The notes beneath the pieces were generated by a model. The model did no database searches. It had not been told where the DNA came from and saw nothing but the letters and a program-made list of their open reading frames with translations. Shown here one piece after another: positions 54,035-63,051 of a stretch of 64,000 nt of DNA. This DNA comes from Croceivirga sp. (lineage in GTDB: Bacteria; Bacteroidota; Bacteroidia; Flavobacteriales; Flavobacteriaceae), in the NCBI GenBank assembly GCA_028281025.1, contig JANQKR010000046.1, positions 1-64,000 of the forward strand, read 5' to 3'. Each line of letters opens with the position of its first letter. The stretch's first letter is position 1. A program made the position numbers and the translations under genes.

Positions 54035-55924
54035 ATGATTGATAGAATTAAGACCGCACTTGTTTTGATGTCTTTTTCGTTCGTGGGCATTGCCCAACAG
54101 TTCAATACAGAAGCGGAAAAGGAATACTTTAAAACTTTGACCAATCTTTCGCAAGCCTTGCTAAGGCAACAAAACACTGACAAATCAAGCCCAGAATACG
54201 GCGGATTGCTGGATCCTGAGAACAACATATATTATACCAGGGCTGCAGAAGCCCTGTATCCTTTTGTCATCATGTATGAAAATACTGACGAGAAGAAGTA
54301 CCGTAGGGCCGCAATTGATTTGGGAAATTGGCTCATTACCAAACAAGAAAAGGCAGGTCAGTGGATAGAAAATCCGTGGGAATGGGATGGTACTACTGCC
54401 GACCAATTGTTGATGATGGCGGCGGCTTATCCTAAGCTAAAAAAATACCTGAGCAAAAAAGAGCGGGAAATTTGGGAGATTTCAATGCGTAAGGCTGGCA
54501 TGTACCTTGTTGAAAAAATGAGTCCCGATTATGCAAGCATCAACTACGTGCCCACTTCGGCTTGCACTTTGGCCATGCTTTGGCAGAACGTGGCTCGTGA
54601 AGATATTTTTTTAAACAAAGCAAGAACACTGGCATGGCAGACCATTGCCAAAATGGACGAAGACCAATTTATACACGGTGAGGCCGCTAGAGTGCATGGA
54701 GTGAAATACGGGGTCGATTTAAGCTATCAAATGGATATGTCGCTTTGGGGTTTGACACTTTACGCTCGAATCACGGGCGATAAGGCTGCAGAGGACTACG
54801 CAAGAAAATCGTTGGCCAAGGTCATCCATTTTGTATATCCCAACGGAGTAATCGATGGTTCCTGGGGCGCGCGTTCTTACAAATGGACGGGTTATGGCAC
54901 CAAAACCGCAGATGGTTCACAAGTACTATTCAGTCTTTTTGCCGATGAAGACCCTGCATACCAGACTGCTGCCTTAAAAAATCTGGAATACCTGCGCAGT
55001 TCCATCAAAAATGGGCTAGTGGGCTATGGCCGTGATGTATGGGCCTTTGCCAGTAAAACAGGTCAACCAAACCTGTACCCTACGTTTGCACGAGCTAAAA
55101 ACCTTGCAATGGTTTTGGAGTTCGGACGACATCAGAAGGGGGAGTCCAAACCCTTTCCCGGTCAACAGGGCGATTGGGTAAAATATTTCCCAACCATCAA
55201 AGTGGCCACGCTGAGAAAAGGGCCATGGATGGCCACCATATCCGCTTATGATTATCATGACTACACCAGTTGGGGTGGTGACAAATACCGTCATTTCCCA
55301 CGTGGTGGTGCTATGCTCAACACGTATGCCGATGGATTCGGTATACTTCATGCTGCTTCACAAACGAAATATGTTAGGGGCGAAGAGATACACATGCCTC
55401 CCATGAAAGATTCCATAGTTCCGTTGACACCTCGTATCGAATTCAGGAATGAAAATGGATATTTTACCAATCTATACGATAACAAATCGAACATTACCAT
55501 TAAAGAAGAAAACGAAAGTGTTCAAATACGTACTAGTGGGGAACTATCAGATAGTAATTTTTTGCCTGGGGGCGTGGCCTATCACTATGATTATGACATT
55601 AGTGAAAACACTCTTATAAAGCACGTCTCGATTCGATATCATGACCGAAAACCGGATGTTCAAATAGTGGAACCCATTATCTTGAGCGAGGGTGTCTCAC
55701 TGATAAGGATAGATGCCAGAACCGTTCGGATAACATCCTCAGAAAAAAGTATACTGTTCAAAGTATTGAAAGGCAATGTTGAACTGGTCGTAGGAGAAAA
55801 TAAAGACAACAATTGGTTTCCCTTTCCAGGATTGTATGCAAATCCCATTACTCTAAAAATAACGACACCGGTAGAAGGTTTTAAAGAAGAAATTTCATTT
55901 TCCTATTCCTTTGAGAAAGGATAG
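54035..55924 (+). CDS. Exported putative alpha/alpha-toroid polysaccharide enzyme (unassigned family)
   Basis: I cannot name the family. The product (629 residues) has a signal peptide MIDRIKTALVLMSFSFVGIA. Residues about 30-370 are helical and repetitive, with aromatic/acidic patches like those of (alpha/alpha)-toroid lyases and hydrolases: TADQLLMMAAAYPKLKKYLS, DLSYQMDMSLWGLTLYARI, VIDGSWGARSYKWTGYGTKT. Residues about 390-629 look beta-rich (HDYTSWGGDKYRHFPRGGAM; VQIVEPIILSEGVSLIRIDA), as in the C-terminal sandwich of heparinase-II/III-like lyases. It ends the GH28-dehydratase-sulfatase operon, 18 bp after the sulfatase. A lyase or unsaturated-uronyl hydrolase acting on the same glycan is the best guess. 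Confidence 0.75.
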   Translation: MIDRIKTALVLMSFSFVGIAQQFNTEAEKEYFKTLTNLSQALLRQQNTDKSSPEYGGLLDPENNIYYTRAAEALYPFVIMYENTDEKKYRRAAIDLGNWLITKQEKAGQWIENPWEWDGTTADQLLMMAAAYPKLKKYLSKKEREIWEISMRKAGMYLVEKMSPDYASINYVPTSACTLAMLWQNVAREDIFLNKARTLAWQTIAKMDEDQFIHGEAARVHGVKYGVDLSYQMDMSLWGLTLYARITGDKAAEDYARKSLAKVIHFVYPNGVIDGSWGARSYKWTGYGTKTADGSQVLFSLFADEDPAYQTAALKNLEYLRSSIKNGLVGYGRDVWAFASKTGQPNLYPTFARAKNLAMVLEFGRHQKGESKPFPGQQGDWVKYFPTIKVATLRKGPWMATISAYDYHDYTSWGGDKYRHFPRGGAMLNTYADGFGILHAASQTKYVRGEEIHMPPMKDSIVPLTPRIEFRNENGYFTNLYDNKSNITIKEENESVQIRTSGELSDSNFLPGGVAYHYDYDISENTLIKHVSIRYHDRKPDVQIVEPIILSEGVSLIRIDARTVRITSSEKSILFKVLKGNVELVVGENKDNNWFPFPGLYANPITLKITTPVEGFKEEISFSYSFEKG

Positions 55925-56003
55925 TTGTTTTCGAGTTACCATTCGCGACACCAAAAAATATGTGGGTTTTAGGGTTTTTCAATTTTGTCTGGAAACTTAA
56001 AAC

Positions 56004-58115
56004 CTATTCTGCATACAGAACATCCCAAGTGTTCAATTTGTCAAGGGTAAAATACACGGACGAGTTATTCTTTTTTTCAAAGGAAATATCATTGTCGTAC
56101 AAAATGGATTTCATTGATTGGATGTTTTTGGATGTGTCCCATCGTAGCTCCAAACTTTTTAACACGGTGGCTTTTGGCATGGGTCGTTCCCCTTCATTGT
56201 TGACTAAGAAAATGAGGTAGCCCCTACCTTTTTTGAAGATATTGACCATGACCTTTTCATGATTTATAGTTATTACCGGCGCACTGTTGGGAGCAAGGTG
56301 CATAATGGCGTTTCTTAGGAGTTGTGAGCTTATGGGCAAACGATGTTCCCAAGCAAATCGCCCGACACGGCCCGGAAAATAAATATGGTTTGCGTTTGCA
56401 AAACCAAGCTGAAACAAAGAGGATTGTTTCCTCAAAGAAGCTCGCTCCGGAGGTACGCCCCATTTGTTCTCAGGGGAAAAATTAGGCACCAATGTCATTA
56501 AAGGTTGCGCATCACTTTCAATTTTAATGGCCTCCTCTCCGTAGGGAATCAATTTTGTATTGCCAAAGTCCTTAAAAAGCGGATGCAAAGTATCCTCAAT
56601 GCGGTAATAGGCCCCTACTGGATTGGGCACGGTTTGATACCGTTTCCCTATACCTAAGGACTGGTCAAAGAACACCCTTTCGCGCTTTTTTCCACTTTCG
56701 TCCTCAAGGCCCGTTTCAAAGGAGGAGAGGGTTCTTCCTCCCTTTTTTGCAAAAGCAGAAATGATTTCATAAACCGCATTGCTTATCTTTTTTTGATTGG
56801 GCAGTATTAATAGGTCATATCCCTCCAGCTTGTCTTTCTTTATATTGTATTCTGAGAGCACGTCAAACTGTACCTGTGCATTGATGAGCGTTTCAAAAAA
56901 TCCGTATAGTTCGTGCTCTGCTTCCTTAAAGTTCATCACACCATTAAGCACACCCACTTTTGCCTGTTTGATGTTATTACTTAAATAAGGCTGTATTTTT
57001 TCAATTTGACGATTGAAATCACGCACCAGCTCCAACGTGATTTTATCTTCCATCACTTTTGGGAAACCTGTAGTCGAGGGTAACCAATTACCGCCGTTCG
57101 ATATGATTTGGGCCGTCCAAAAATCAAACTCGCCCTTGGGTAGTGCTGCATGTCGCCATTTCAGGCCTGGAGCTGTGTTGGTGAGTATTAAAGGGCGTTC
57201 GCCGTTATTGTGCGTTGCCCGGGCAAAATTGGTCTCTACTGCAGCTTTCCAACGTGGGTCCTGCATTGACCATCCATCTTTGTAATCATCGCGTGGCTGG
57301 GTAGAGTTCACATCACAATATTGACTCATGAATTCAATAGTTTCCCGTTGCTCTAATTTCAAACGCCCAACCAGCACCGTGTTTGGATTCATGGCTTTGA
57401 TGCCCGCATGCCAGTTTTTCCATGTCTCGTAGTAACTTTTTATTCTGAACTCACTCAATTCTTTTTTGGATGCTTGGGCCATAGATTTGCCATACCATTT
57501 CCTGAAAAGCGTCCTAGAATATGGGCCATAGGACAGCTTATGGCTGGCAAAGCTGAAAAAGAATGCGTCAGGAGCATATTTTTTGATGATTTCCTGCATG
57601 GCAGGTATTGCTACGGCTTTGTTGCGATAAGGGCCCGCCCCATCGGTATCGATGAGTTTGTCGAAGACCCCTGGCCTTTTCAAGGTGTTGTAACTCGGAC
57701 TACCCTCAGAATCAAGCACAAACCATTCGGGGAAGTCCACATAGGTATCTTCTGTGGTCTTGCTCCAATCGGTACGGGCCAATACCTTAAGACCATGCTT
57801 TTTGGCTGCTGCATTAAGTTCACCAAAGACATCGCGACCTTCCATATACGGATTCTTGTTATGGTAGGGCACCTCCGTAGGATACCATGCATAAATACCT
57901 GCCGTTTGCAACATAATGCCCTCGGCACGAAGCGTATCTTTGGCATAAATAATCAGTTCTTCGGCATCGATCAGTGGGGCATCTTTGACCTGTAGATTGA
58001 ACTGAAGGAACCGATGTGGTGCTTTCCACCAGTCAATGTTGTTACTGTTTTGAGCCAAAAGCGATTTCGCACCTAGTATGACAAGCCATGAGAATAGTGC
58101 AGTTTTTCGTTTCAT
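56004..58115 (-). CDS. Exported GHL6-like putative glycoside hydrolase with trimerisation domain
   Basis: A 703-residue exported protein with signal peptide MKRKTALFSWLVILGAKSLLAQ. Residues about 25-370 read as a TIM barrel of the hypothetical glycosyl hydrolase 6 type (FLQFNLQVKDAPLIDAEELI; ALKRPGV-like loop YNTLKRPGVFDKLIDTDGAG; ILTNTAPGLKWRHAALPKGE). Residues about 385-500 resemble the beta-galactosidase trimerisation (glutamine-amidotransferase-like) domain (VGVLNGVMNFKEAEHELYGF; YDLLILPNQKKISNAVYEII), and the rest is beta-rich. Activity is not established for this group. It converges on the GH28 operon and probably serves the same glycan. Confidence 0.75.
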   Translation of the reverse strand: MKRKTALFSWLVILGAKSLLAQNSNNIDWWKAPHRFLQFNLQVKDAPLIDAEELIIYAKDTLRAEGIMLQTAGIYAWYPTEVPYHNKNPYMEGRDVFGELNAAAKKHGLKVLARTDWSKTTEDTYVDFPEWFVLDSEGSPSYNTLKRPGVFDKLIDTDGAGPYRNKAVAIPAMQEIIKKYAPDAFFFSFASHKLSYGPYSRTLFRKWYGKSMAQASKKELSEFRIKSYYETWKNWHAGIKAMNPNTVLVGRLKLEQRETIEFMSQYCDVNSTQPRDDYKDGWSMQDPRWKAAVETNFARATHNNGERPLILTNTAPGLKWRHAALPKGEFDFWTAQIISNGGNWLPSTTGFPKVMEDKITLELVRDFNRQIEKIQPYLSNNIKQAKVGVLNGVMNFKEAEHELYGFFETLINAQVQFDVLSEYNIKKDKLEGYDLLILPNQKKISNAVYEIISAFAKKGGRTLSSFETGLEDESGKKRERVFFDQSLGIGKRYQTVPNPVGAYYRIEDTLHPLFKDFGNTKLIPYGEEAIKIESDAQPLMTLVPNFSPENKWGVPPERASLRKQSSLFQLGFANANHIYFPGRVGRFAWEHRLPISSQLLRNAIMHLAPNSAPVITINHEKVMVNIFKKGRGYLIFLVNNEGERPMPKATVLKSLELRWDTSKNIQSMKSILYDNDISFEKKNNSSVYFTLDKLNTWDVLYAE

Positions 58116-58167
58116 TTGTTCTTTTTCGATTAAGTATATGGTCGTGCGACTTCGTAGAGCCTTTTAT

Positions 58168-58377
58168 TTATGGTACTCTTAGTAACGATTTCCAGTTCAG
58201 GTCAAAGTTTTTGGATGCTTCGGGTCGATAAGCCAATGCGTTCAAAGCTTGAACCAGAACCATAAGGGTTTTGAGCGAAAACATCTCGTTTAAATAGATA
58301 ATTGCCGCACTATCCCCACCTAATCCATACAACGCTTCAGCTAAACGCATCCCTGAATGGGAAACCACTTTTGGCAA
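58168..58377 (-). pseudogene. Decayed C-terminal fragment, possibly of a sulfatase
   Basis: A short open stretch reads VVSHSGMRLAEALYGLGGDS, then a HEAT-like run including LMVLVQALNALAYRPEA and NWKSLL before the stop. This resembles the repeat tail found on some flavobacterial sulfatases. It lacks a credible start and fuses, out of frame, to the GNAT-like fragment next to it. Probably non-functional; identification is weak. Confidence 0.4.
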
Positions 58378-58672
58378 CTTTTTTTCCGCGTTGGTTTCCC
58401 TCCACGTATAGCCATTTGAGCATGGGAAAGGGTTTTAGGTTGTGCATAAATGGAATGGTATAAAAGAAGGCGATACCTGCTAAACCTCCATTTCCGGTAT
58501 CCGCGACCTAGGCTCCAAACTCTGGCTTTTTTCCAAAACCTCTTTCCAGCAAATCCTTTTCAGATAGCCCAAAGTCATTATCACCCTCAAACACAACAAT
58601 TGCCTCCATTAGCCTTAAAAGTTCAGGAATATCTGATTTTACCATTTCCCTAATTTTAATAGTATTTATCAT
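58378..58672 (-). pseudogene. Broken GNAT acetyltransferase gene
   Basis: From an ATG at 58672 the minus strand reads INTIKIREMVKSDIPELLRL, then MEAIVVFEG..DLLERGFGKKPEFGA, then a TAG at 58510-58508. The same frame then goes on VADTGNGGLAGIAFFYTIPF...LKWLYVEGNQRGKKVA. This is the GNAT order: N-terminal IRE...DIPELLRL, central beta-strand, and the acetyl-CoA loop Q/R-x-x-G-x. The TAG inside and the loss of the C-terminal helix mean it is a pseudogene, unless the TAG is a sequencing error. Confidence 0.65.
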
Positions 58673-58835
58673 GGGTCATTTTTTAAGTGAAACATAGACT
58701 TTTATCCGTTTTTGGATTTTTTTGTGATTGCGCTTACCGTTGTTTTCAATAGTGTTATACCATCCCATTACAAGTGGCTTTCAACTTTAGAAATTACGGA
58801 TATGCACCCTAATTTTTAACCCCTTTTAGTGACGT

Positions 58836-59600
58836 CTATCTACCTAAAAACGTTGAAATGATAACATTTAAAGAACCGATATCCTCAGGTTTTTTCAAAT
58901 ACCCATCTATTCCGACATCCCCCATATTTTGAATTCGGTATTCAGGAAGTTCTTTTTTAAACATGAGATGGACCAATCTGTCCACCAATCGTTCCTTAAG
59001 ACCGTGGGAAAGATCATATTTTTGAACAATGGAATACTCCACTCCCATATGCACAATTTCGTGAATTATGGTATTGGCCGGTTGCTCATAATTCATGAAC
59101 CCTCCCTCACGATTGGTCAGTAAGGTTATAATTCCGGTATCAGGGTCATAACTGCCTCCAGTTCCATATAAAGTAAATACAACCCTGTAGGTATCAAACA
59201 TGTTAAATTTCCAGTCCCATTGCTCTTTTTTGGTGTCCATTTCATTGATAAGTCCGTTCATGAGGTCCAGCTGATCGTCAACTTTTTGTATCGCTTCTTT
59301 ATAGTTGTTTTGGTCGAACACTTTTGCTTCAACGAGTGCATGGATTGTGGGAAAGTCTTTGTTTCCAAAAGTCCCATTTTTGGATTTCGTCAGTAATGAG
59401 TCAATTAAAGGATGTTTTGGTAGGTGAATTGTGTATCCTTGCTCTTCAAAAAAAGCAATATCATTGATTGTCCTCCAAATGGATGTTGCTTCCTGCGCTA
59501 TGGTTGGTTGGACTATTTCGATTCGAGATACCTGTCTTTGGGATTTGCAGCTAAAGCAGATCATTAAAAAAACAACAAATGCGAATTTCGATAGTTTCAT
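58836..59600 (-). CDS. Lipoprotein with HExxH zinc-protease motif
   Basis: This 254-residue predicted lipoprotein (MKLSKFAFVVFLMICFSC, Cys18) has the zinc motif HEIVH in NTIIHEIVHMGVEYSIVQKY near residue 186. A possible third ligand is in LKERLVDRLVHL about 25 residues later, as in gluzincin-type metallopeptidases. The N-terminal part has a helical region. I do not recognise a named family. It is not obviously tied to the neighbouring catabolic genes. Confidence 0.78.
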   Translation of the reverse strand: MKLSKFAFVVFLMICFSCKSQRQVSRIEIVQPTIAQEATSIWRTINDIAFFEEQGYTIHLPKHPLIDSLLTKSKNGTFGNKDFPTIHALVEAKVFDQNNYKEAIQKVDDQLDLMNGLINEMDTKKEQWDWKFNMFDTYRVVFTLYGTGGSYDPDTGIITLLTNREGGFMNYEQPANTIIHEIVHMGVEYSIVQKYDLSHGLKERLVDRLVHLMFKKELPEYRIQNMGDVGIDGYLKKPEDIGSLNVIISTFLGR

Positions 59601-59649
59601 TTTGCACTAATTTACCATAACAAGGAAGTATCCTTTACGTAAACCTGTT

Positions 59650-60672
59650 TTACTCGTCACCATGCCTTACCTCGTTAAAGGGTAAATTTTTATTCTTCCT
59701 AAAATCAAAGCTGCCATAGAAGAACAGACGTAACGTATGATTAAGATTGTAAACATTACCTGCAGCGAGTTGTTGATAGACCATCATATATCCGCAATCC
59801 ACCTTCCAATTCTTACTCAATTGATGCTTTAAGCCAATAGTCAATCTGTTCTGGTTAAAGGTGTTAAAGACGACATCCTTTCCAAAATTCAGATGTGTTT
59901 CATTCGCCAATATAAATTCCGTAGGCCCACCTTGTTTAAAAGGAAATCCGGCACTGACCAGAAATCGAATACGGTTCACAAAAAAATCGTCATTTAAGGA
60001 TTGACCGTCCTGCACATTATTGAAAAAACGTTGCTCCAATCTGATCCTAAACAAAGCGTTCATCTTTTCATAACGTCTGGATATACTTAGCTGCTGGTAA
60101 ATTCTATTCTCGTTTTGAAAACGGTCCCAATCACCGGTTGGAGTCAACCAAAGATGTGCATAACCTGCTGCCAACCGAAGGCTGGAGTTTAAATAGTACT
60201 GGCCGCCAACGCGGAGGAAGTAGAAATTGGGATCCGCCAAAAAATTGTTTCTGCGAATATGAATATCATTCAATATGGCCCAACGATCGGCAATTCTGAA
60301 TACATTGTTGGTTGAAATCCAAAATTGGGCATTTTCATTGACAACTTTTTCGGGTAGCTCTTGACTGTAAGCTGAGTGACTTACCAAAAACAAAACTAAG
60401 GTTACACCAATAACGAAAGATTTCAACTGACTTAATTTTAGCGCATGAAATTTAGTAGTGTCCAATACAACTTTTTGTAATCCAACATGAATGCCGGTAA
60501 CGTCCTTATCGTTACTTACCCCTTTTTCTTCAATAGTCCAAGAATATGAAGCGGTTGCAAGAAACGTTACCTGAAAGACCATGAAAATGCGAAGATACTT
60601 TAAAAGGCCAAACCTAAAATTGCTTTTGCCGATGTTTTCATTCTTGATTTTTTGAATGATCAACTGATGCAA
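59650..60672 (-). CDS. DUF2490-family outer-membrane-like protein
   Basis: The last 240 or so residues match the DUF2490 pattern, a beta-barrel-like protein with alternating strands (ISTNNVFRIADRWAILNDIH; LRLAAGYAHLWLTPTGDWDR; NALFRIRLEQRFFN; NHTLRLFFYGSFDFRKNKN). The start is uncertain. The long reading (340 residues) has two hydrophobic segments; a TTG at 60426 would yield a simple signal peptide LKSFVIGVTLVLFLVSHSAYS. Either way it is exported. It is divergent from an AraC-family gene with a 21-bp-spaced direct repeat between them. Confidence 0.8.
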   Translation of the reverse strand: MHQLIIQKIKNENIGKSNFRFGLLKYLRIFMVFQVTFLATASYSWTIEEKGVSNDKDVTGIHVGLQKVVLDTTKFHALKLSQLKSFVIGVTLVLFLVSHSAYSQELPEKVVNENAQFWISTNNVFRIADRWAILNDIHIRRNNFLADPNFYFLRVGGQYYLNSSLRLAAGYAHLWLTPTGDWDRFQNENRIYQQLSISRRYEKMNALFRIRLEQRFFNNVQDGQSLNDDFFVNRIRFLVSAGFPFKQGGPTEFILANETHLNFGKDVVFNTFNQNRLTIGLKHQLSKNWKVDCGYMMVYQQLAAGNVYNLNHTLRLFFYGSFDFRKNKNLPFNEVRHGDE

Positions 60673-60703
60673 AGTTCTGAAGGGAAGGAGGTCGGGGACT
60701 TAA

Positions 60704-60735
60704 ACTTTTTGGTAGAAGGGTAACACTTTTTGGTA
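60704..60735. promoter_or_regulatory. AraC-type tandem binding site
   Basis: ACTTTTTGGTA is repeated at 60704-60714 and 60725-60735, 21 bp start to start, the spacing of classical AraC half-sites. It lies 32-63 bp upstream of the DUF2490 start and on the other side faces the divergent AraC-family gene, whose product is the likely binder. Confidence 0.55.
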
Positions 60736-60923
60736 AGTTGGGCCAATGGGAACCGAGGGTGTATTGTTCATAATTGGGAATCCCCATAAATGGCCATTTT
60801 ACAGTACCTATCAATAGTTGGGACTACCTTCTTTTATTGAAAAACTAGCTCAACGTGCCAATGAATATTCCATATCTTTCAAAAATGACTATTTTATACA
60901 ATTGAGTAAAAATCCAGAAGGAT

Positions 60924-61715
60924 ATGTTTGGGGAACCAAAAATATTTATGTCCACAAACAAAGAACATATCTATAATGAGGTGTATCCATCGGATGGCCT
61001 TGATGATTACGTGTCCCTTTATTTCAAAGCGGAGAATCTTTCCGACAAACCACAACCTATGACCATTTGTCCCGATGGTTATTTCAAGCTCATCATACAG
61101 ATATTGGATGGGAAAATCGTGGCGTATTTCTTAACCGGGATCTGGGCCAATGAAATCGATATTGTGATTCCTCCTAAAGTCATCACTTATGGTATTAAAT
61201 TCAAAATAATCGCTGCCGAGATGATTTTGAAAAGGGAGATCAGCTCTATTCTGAACAGTGTTGAGCAAAAGAAAACGGATTATTTTGAGATGGATAAAGT
61301 AGAGTTTAGAGGCTTTCGGGACGTTGTAGATCAATTGGAGGGAATCCTGCTGAAGAAACTTCCTCCAAAAGAGCAGATCAGGGCCAATAGGATACGTTTA
61401 AGCCAATTTCTTTACAGTAACTACGAAGATATCCAGGCCAGGGAAGTAGCACGGCAAATCCATTGGTCGCAGAGGGAAATCAATAGGTATTTGAACAAGT
61501 ATATTGGGATTTCCCTCAAAAAATACCTGAACATCCAAAAATGCTATCGTGCATATTTCAGGATTACCGAGGGCGACTTTTTTCCTGAAAAAGGCTTCTT
61601 TGACCAGGCCCATTTTATACGTGAAGTCAAGAAACATACCGGTAAGACCCCCACTGCTTTATTCAAGGGACAAAATGACCAATTTATACAATTGAGGAAT
61701 ATCAAGAAGCTATAG
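60924..61715 (+). CDS. AraC-family transcriptional regulator
   Basis: This regulator of 263 residues (255 if the ATG at 60948 is used, MSTNKEHIYNEV) has a DUF6597-like N-terminal sensor region (YFKAENLSDKPQPMTICPDG). Its C-terminal AraC helix-turn-helix pair is AREVARQIHWSQREINRYLN and FFPEKGFFDQAHFIREVKKH followed by TGKTPTALF. It is the first gene of a rightward operon with a ferredoxin-reductase-like protein (20 bp on) and probably controls both that operon and the divergent DUF2490 gene through the direct repeat between them. Confidence 0.9.
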   Translation: MFGEPKIFMSTNKEHIYNEVYPSDGLDDYVSLYFKAENLSDKPQPMTICPDGYFKLIIQILDGKIVAYFLTGIWANEIDIVIPPKVITYGIKFKIIAAEMILKREISSILNSVEQKKTDYFEMDKVEFRGFRDVVDQLEGILLKKLPPKEQIRANRIRLSQFLYSNYEDIQAREVARQIHWSQREINRYLNKYIGISLKKYLNIQKCYRAYFRITEGDFFPEKGFFDQAHFIREVKKHTGKTPTALFKGQNDQFIQLRNIKKL

Positions 61716-61735
61716 GTTTGCGGAAACCTTAGCCA

Positions 61736-63040
61736 ATGCGACGACTTAAGCAGGAAATCTATTTCCCCATCATTGTTGGCATCCATTTTATTTTTTGGGC
61801 CATTGACCTTTACTTATATCAAGGATCTTTCAAAGAGGTGTCATCGGATACCATGTTCTTTGGACAGCTAACCGATGTTACTTGGAAAAATCCGCATCGC
61901 ATCCTTGGGGAAGTGTTCTCATCATGGGTAGTAACCGTTTTTGCATTCAATTTCCTGATGGCCACCCGTGCCCGATGGGTGGAGAACCTTTTCGGGGGCC
62001 TTGACAAGATGTACCTTATCCACCGCAGGTCTGGAGTGATAGCTGTGTTCCTCTTGTTGGCACATTTTTTTATTGTGCCACGGGACTTAGTAGAGTTCAA
62101 TCCAGGAAAGCCCCTTGGATTTTATGCCTTTGTTCTAATTATTATTGGAGTAATCCTTTCAGCAGCACCGATTTTCAAAAAGAAGATACCTTACCACAAA
62201 TGGGTAAACTTTCACAAATTAATGGGGGTGTTCTATGTGATGGGCGTGGTACACGGAATCATGGTGTCCAGCCTTATAAAGGAACTGCCCATTACAAGGG
62301 TGTATGTTTTTGGTATGGCCTTTGTCGGTATAGGGGCATGGTTCTATCGTGCTTTTCTCTTTGGTCTTTTCAACAAGAAACTGGATTATTCGGTGAACAC
62401 GGTGAAAGACCTGGGCAATGGTATTGCTGAAATAACTTTGCTGCCTAAAGGAGACCCACTTAGTTTCAAGGCAGGACAATTCGCTTTTTTGACCTTTCCA
62501 AGCATCAGTAAACGAGAACAGCACCCCTTTACCATCAGCAGCCATCCCCACGATAGGGAACATCTGCAGATAACCATAAAAGGGCTGGGCGACTATACCA
62601 ATGGATTGGTCAATAAGCTTAGCAAAGGGGATTGGGCCAAGGTAGAGGGCCCTTATGGAAAATTCACCACCTCACATTCCAAAGAAAGGGAACAGATTTG
62701 GGTGGCAGGAGGTATAGGTATCACACCCTTTCTTTCGTTGTTAAAGGATTATTACACTAAACACATCACCCTGTTCTGGTGTGTTGCCAACGAGGACGAG
62801 GCGCCATACAAAAGGCGGTTGGAGGAATTAGCAGCATCAAATCCCATGTTCGATTTCATCCTATGGCCATCCGACAAAAGGGGGCATATCGATTTGGACG
62901 ATATGAGCATCCGGAATCCTGAAGAAAAGTCCTATTTCATTTGTGGACCCGAATCCTTGAAAAAAAGCCTGTTCAAACAACTCAAATTGGAGGGCGTAGC
63001 CCAAAAGAACATCCACGACGAAGAATTTGCATTCAGATAA
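61736..63040 (+). CDS. Ferric reductase-like membrane oxidoreductase
   Basis: A 434-residue membrane flavocytochrome-like enzyme. The first half has about six membrane segments with paired His residues (LIHRRSGVIAVFLLLAHFFI; WVNFHKLMGVFYVMGVVHGI) that may bind haem. The second half is a ferredoxin-NADP-reductase module with FAD motif QHPFTISSHPHDREHLQITI, NAD motif WVAGGIGITPFLSLLKDYYT and C-terminal YFICGPESLKKSL. It would move electrons from NAD(P)H across the inner membrane. The regulator and an unknown helical protein share its operon. Confidence 0.92.
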   Translation: MRRLKQEIYFPIIVGIHFIFWAIDLYLYQGSFKEVSSDTMFFGQLTDVTWKNPHRILGEVFSSWVVTVFAFNFLMATRARWVENLFGGLDKMYLIHRRSGVIAVFLLLAHFFIVPRDLVEFNPGKPLGFYAFVLIIIGVILSAAPIFKKKIPYHKWVNFHKLMGVFYVMGVVHGIMVSSLIKELPITRVYVFGMAFVGIGAWFYRAFLFGLFNKKLDYSVNTVKDLGNGIAEITLLPKGDPLSFKAGQFAFLTFPSISKREQHPFTISSHPHDREHLQITIKGLGDYTNGLVNKLSKGDWAKVEGPYGKFTTSHSKEREQIWVAGGIGITPFLSLLKDYYTKHITLFWCVANEDEAPYKRRLEELAASNPMFDFILWPSDKRGHIDLDDMSIRNPEEKSYFICGPESLKKSLFKQLKLEGVAQKNIHDEEFAFR

Positions 63041-63051
63041 CAACTTAACAT

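Noticed and set aside
57408-57995. 195-codon plus-strand frame
   Set aside because: Shadow of the GHL6-like gene.
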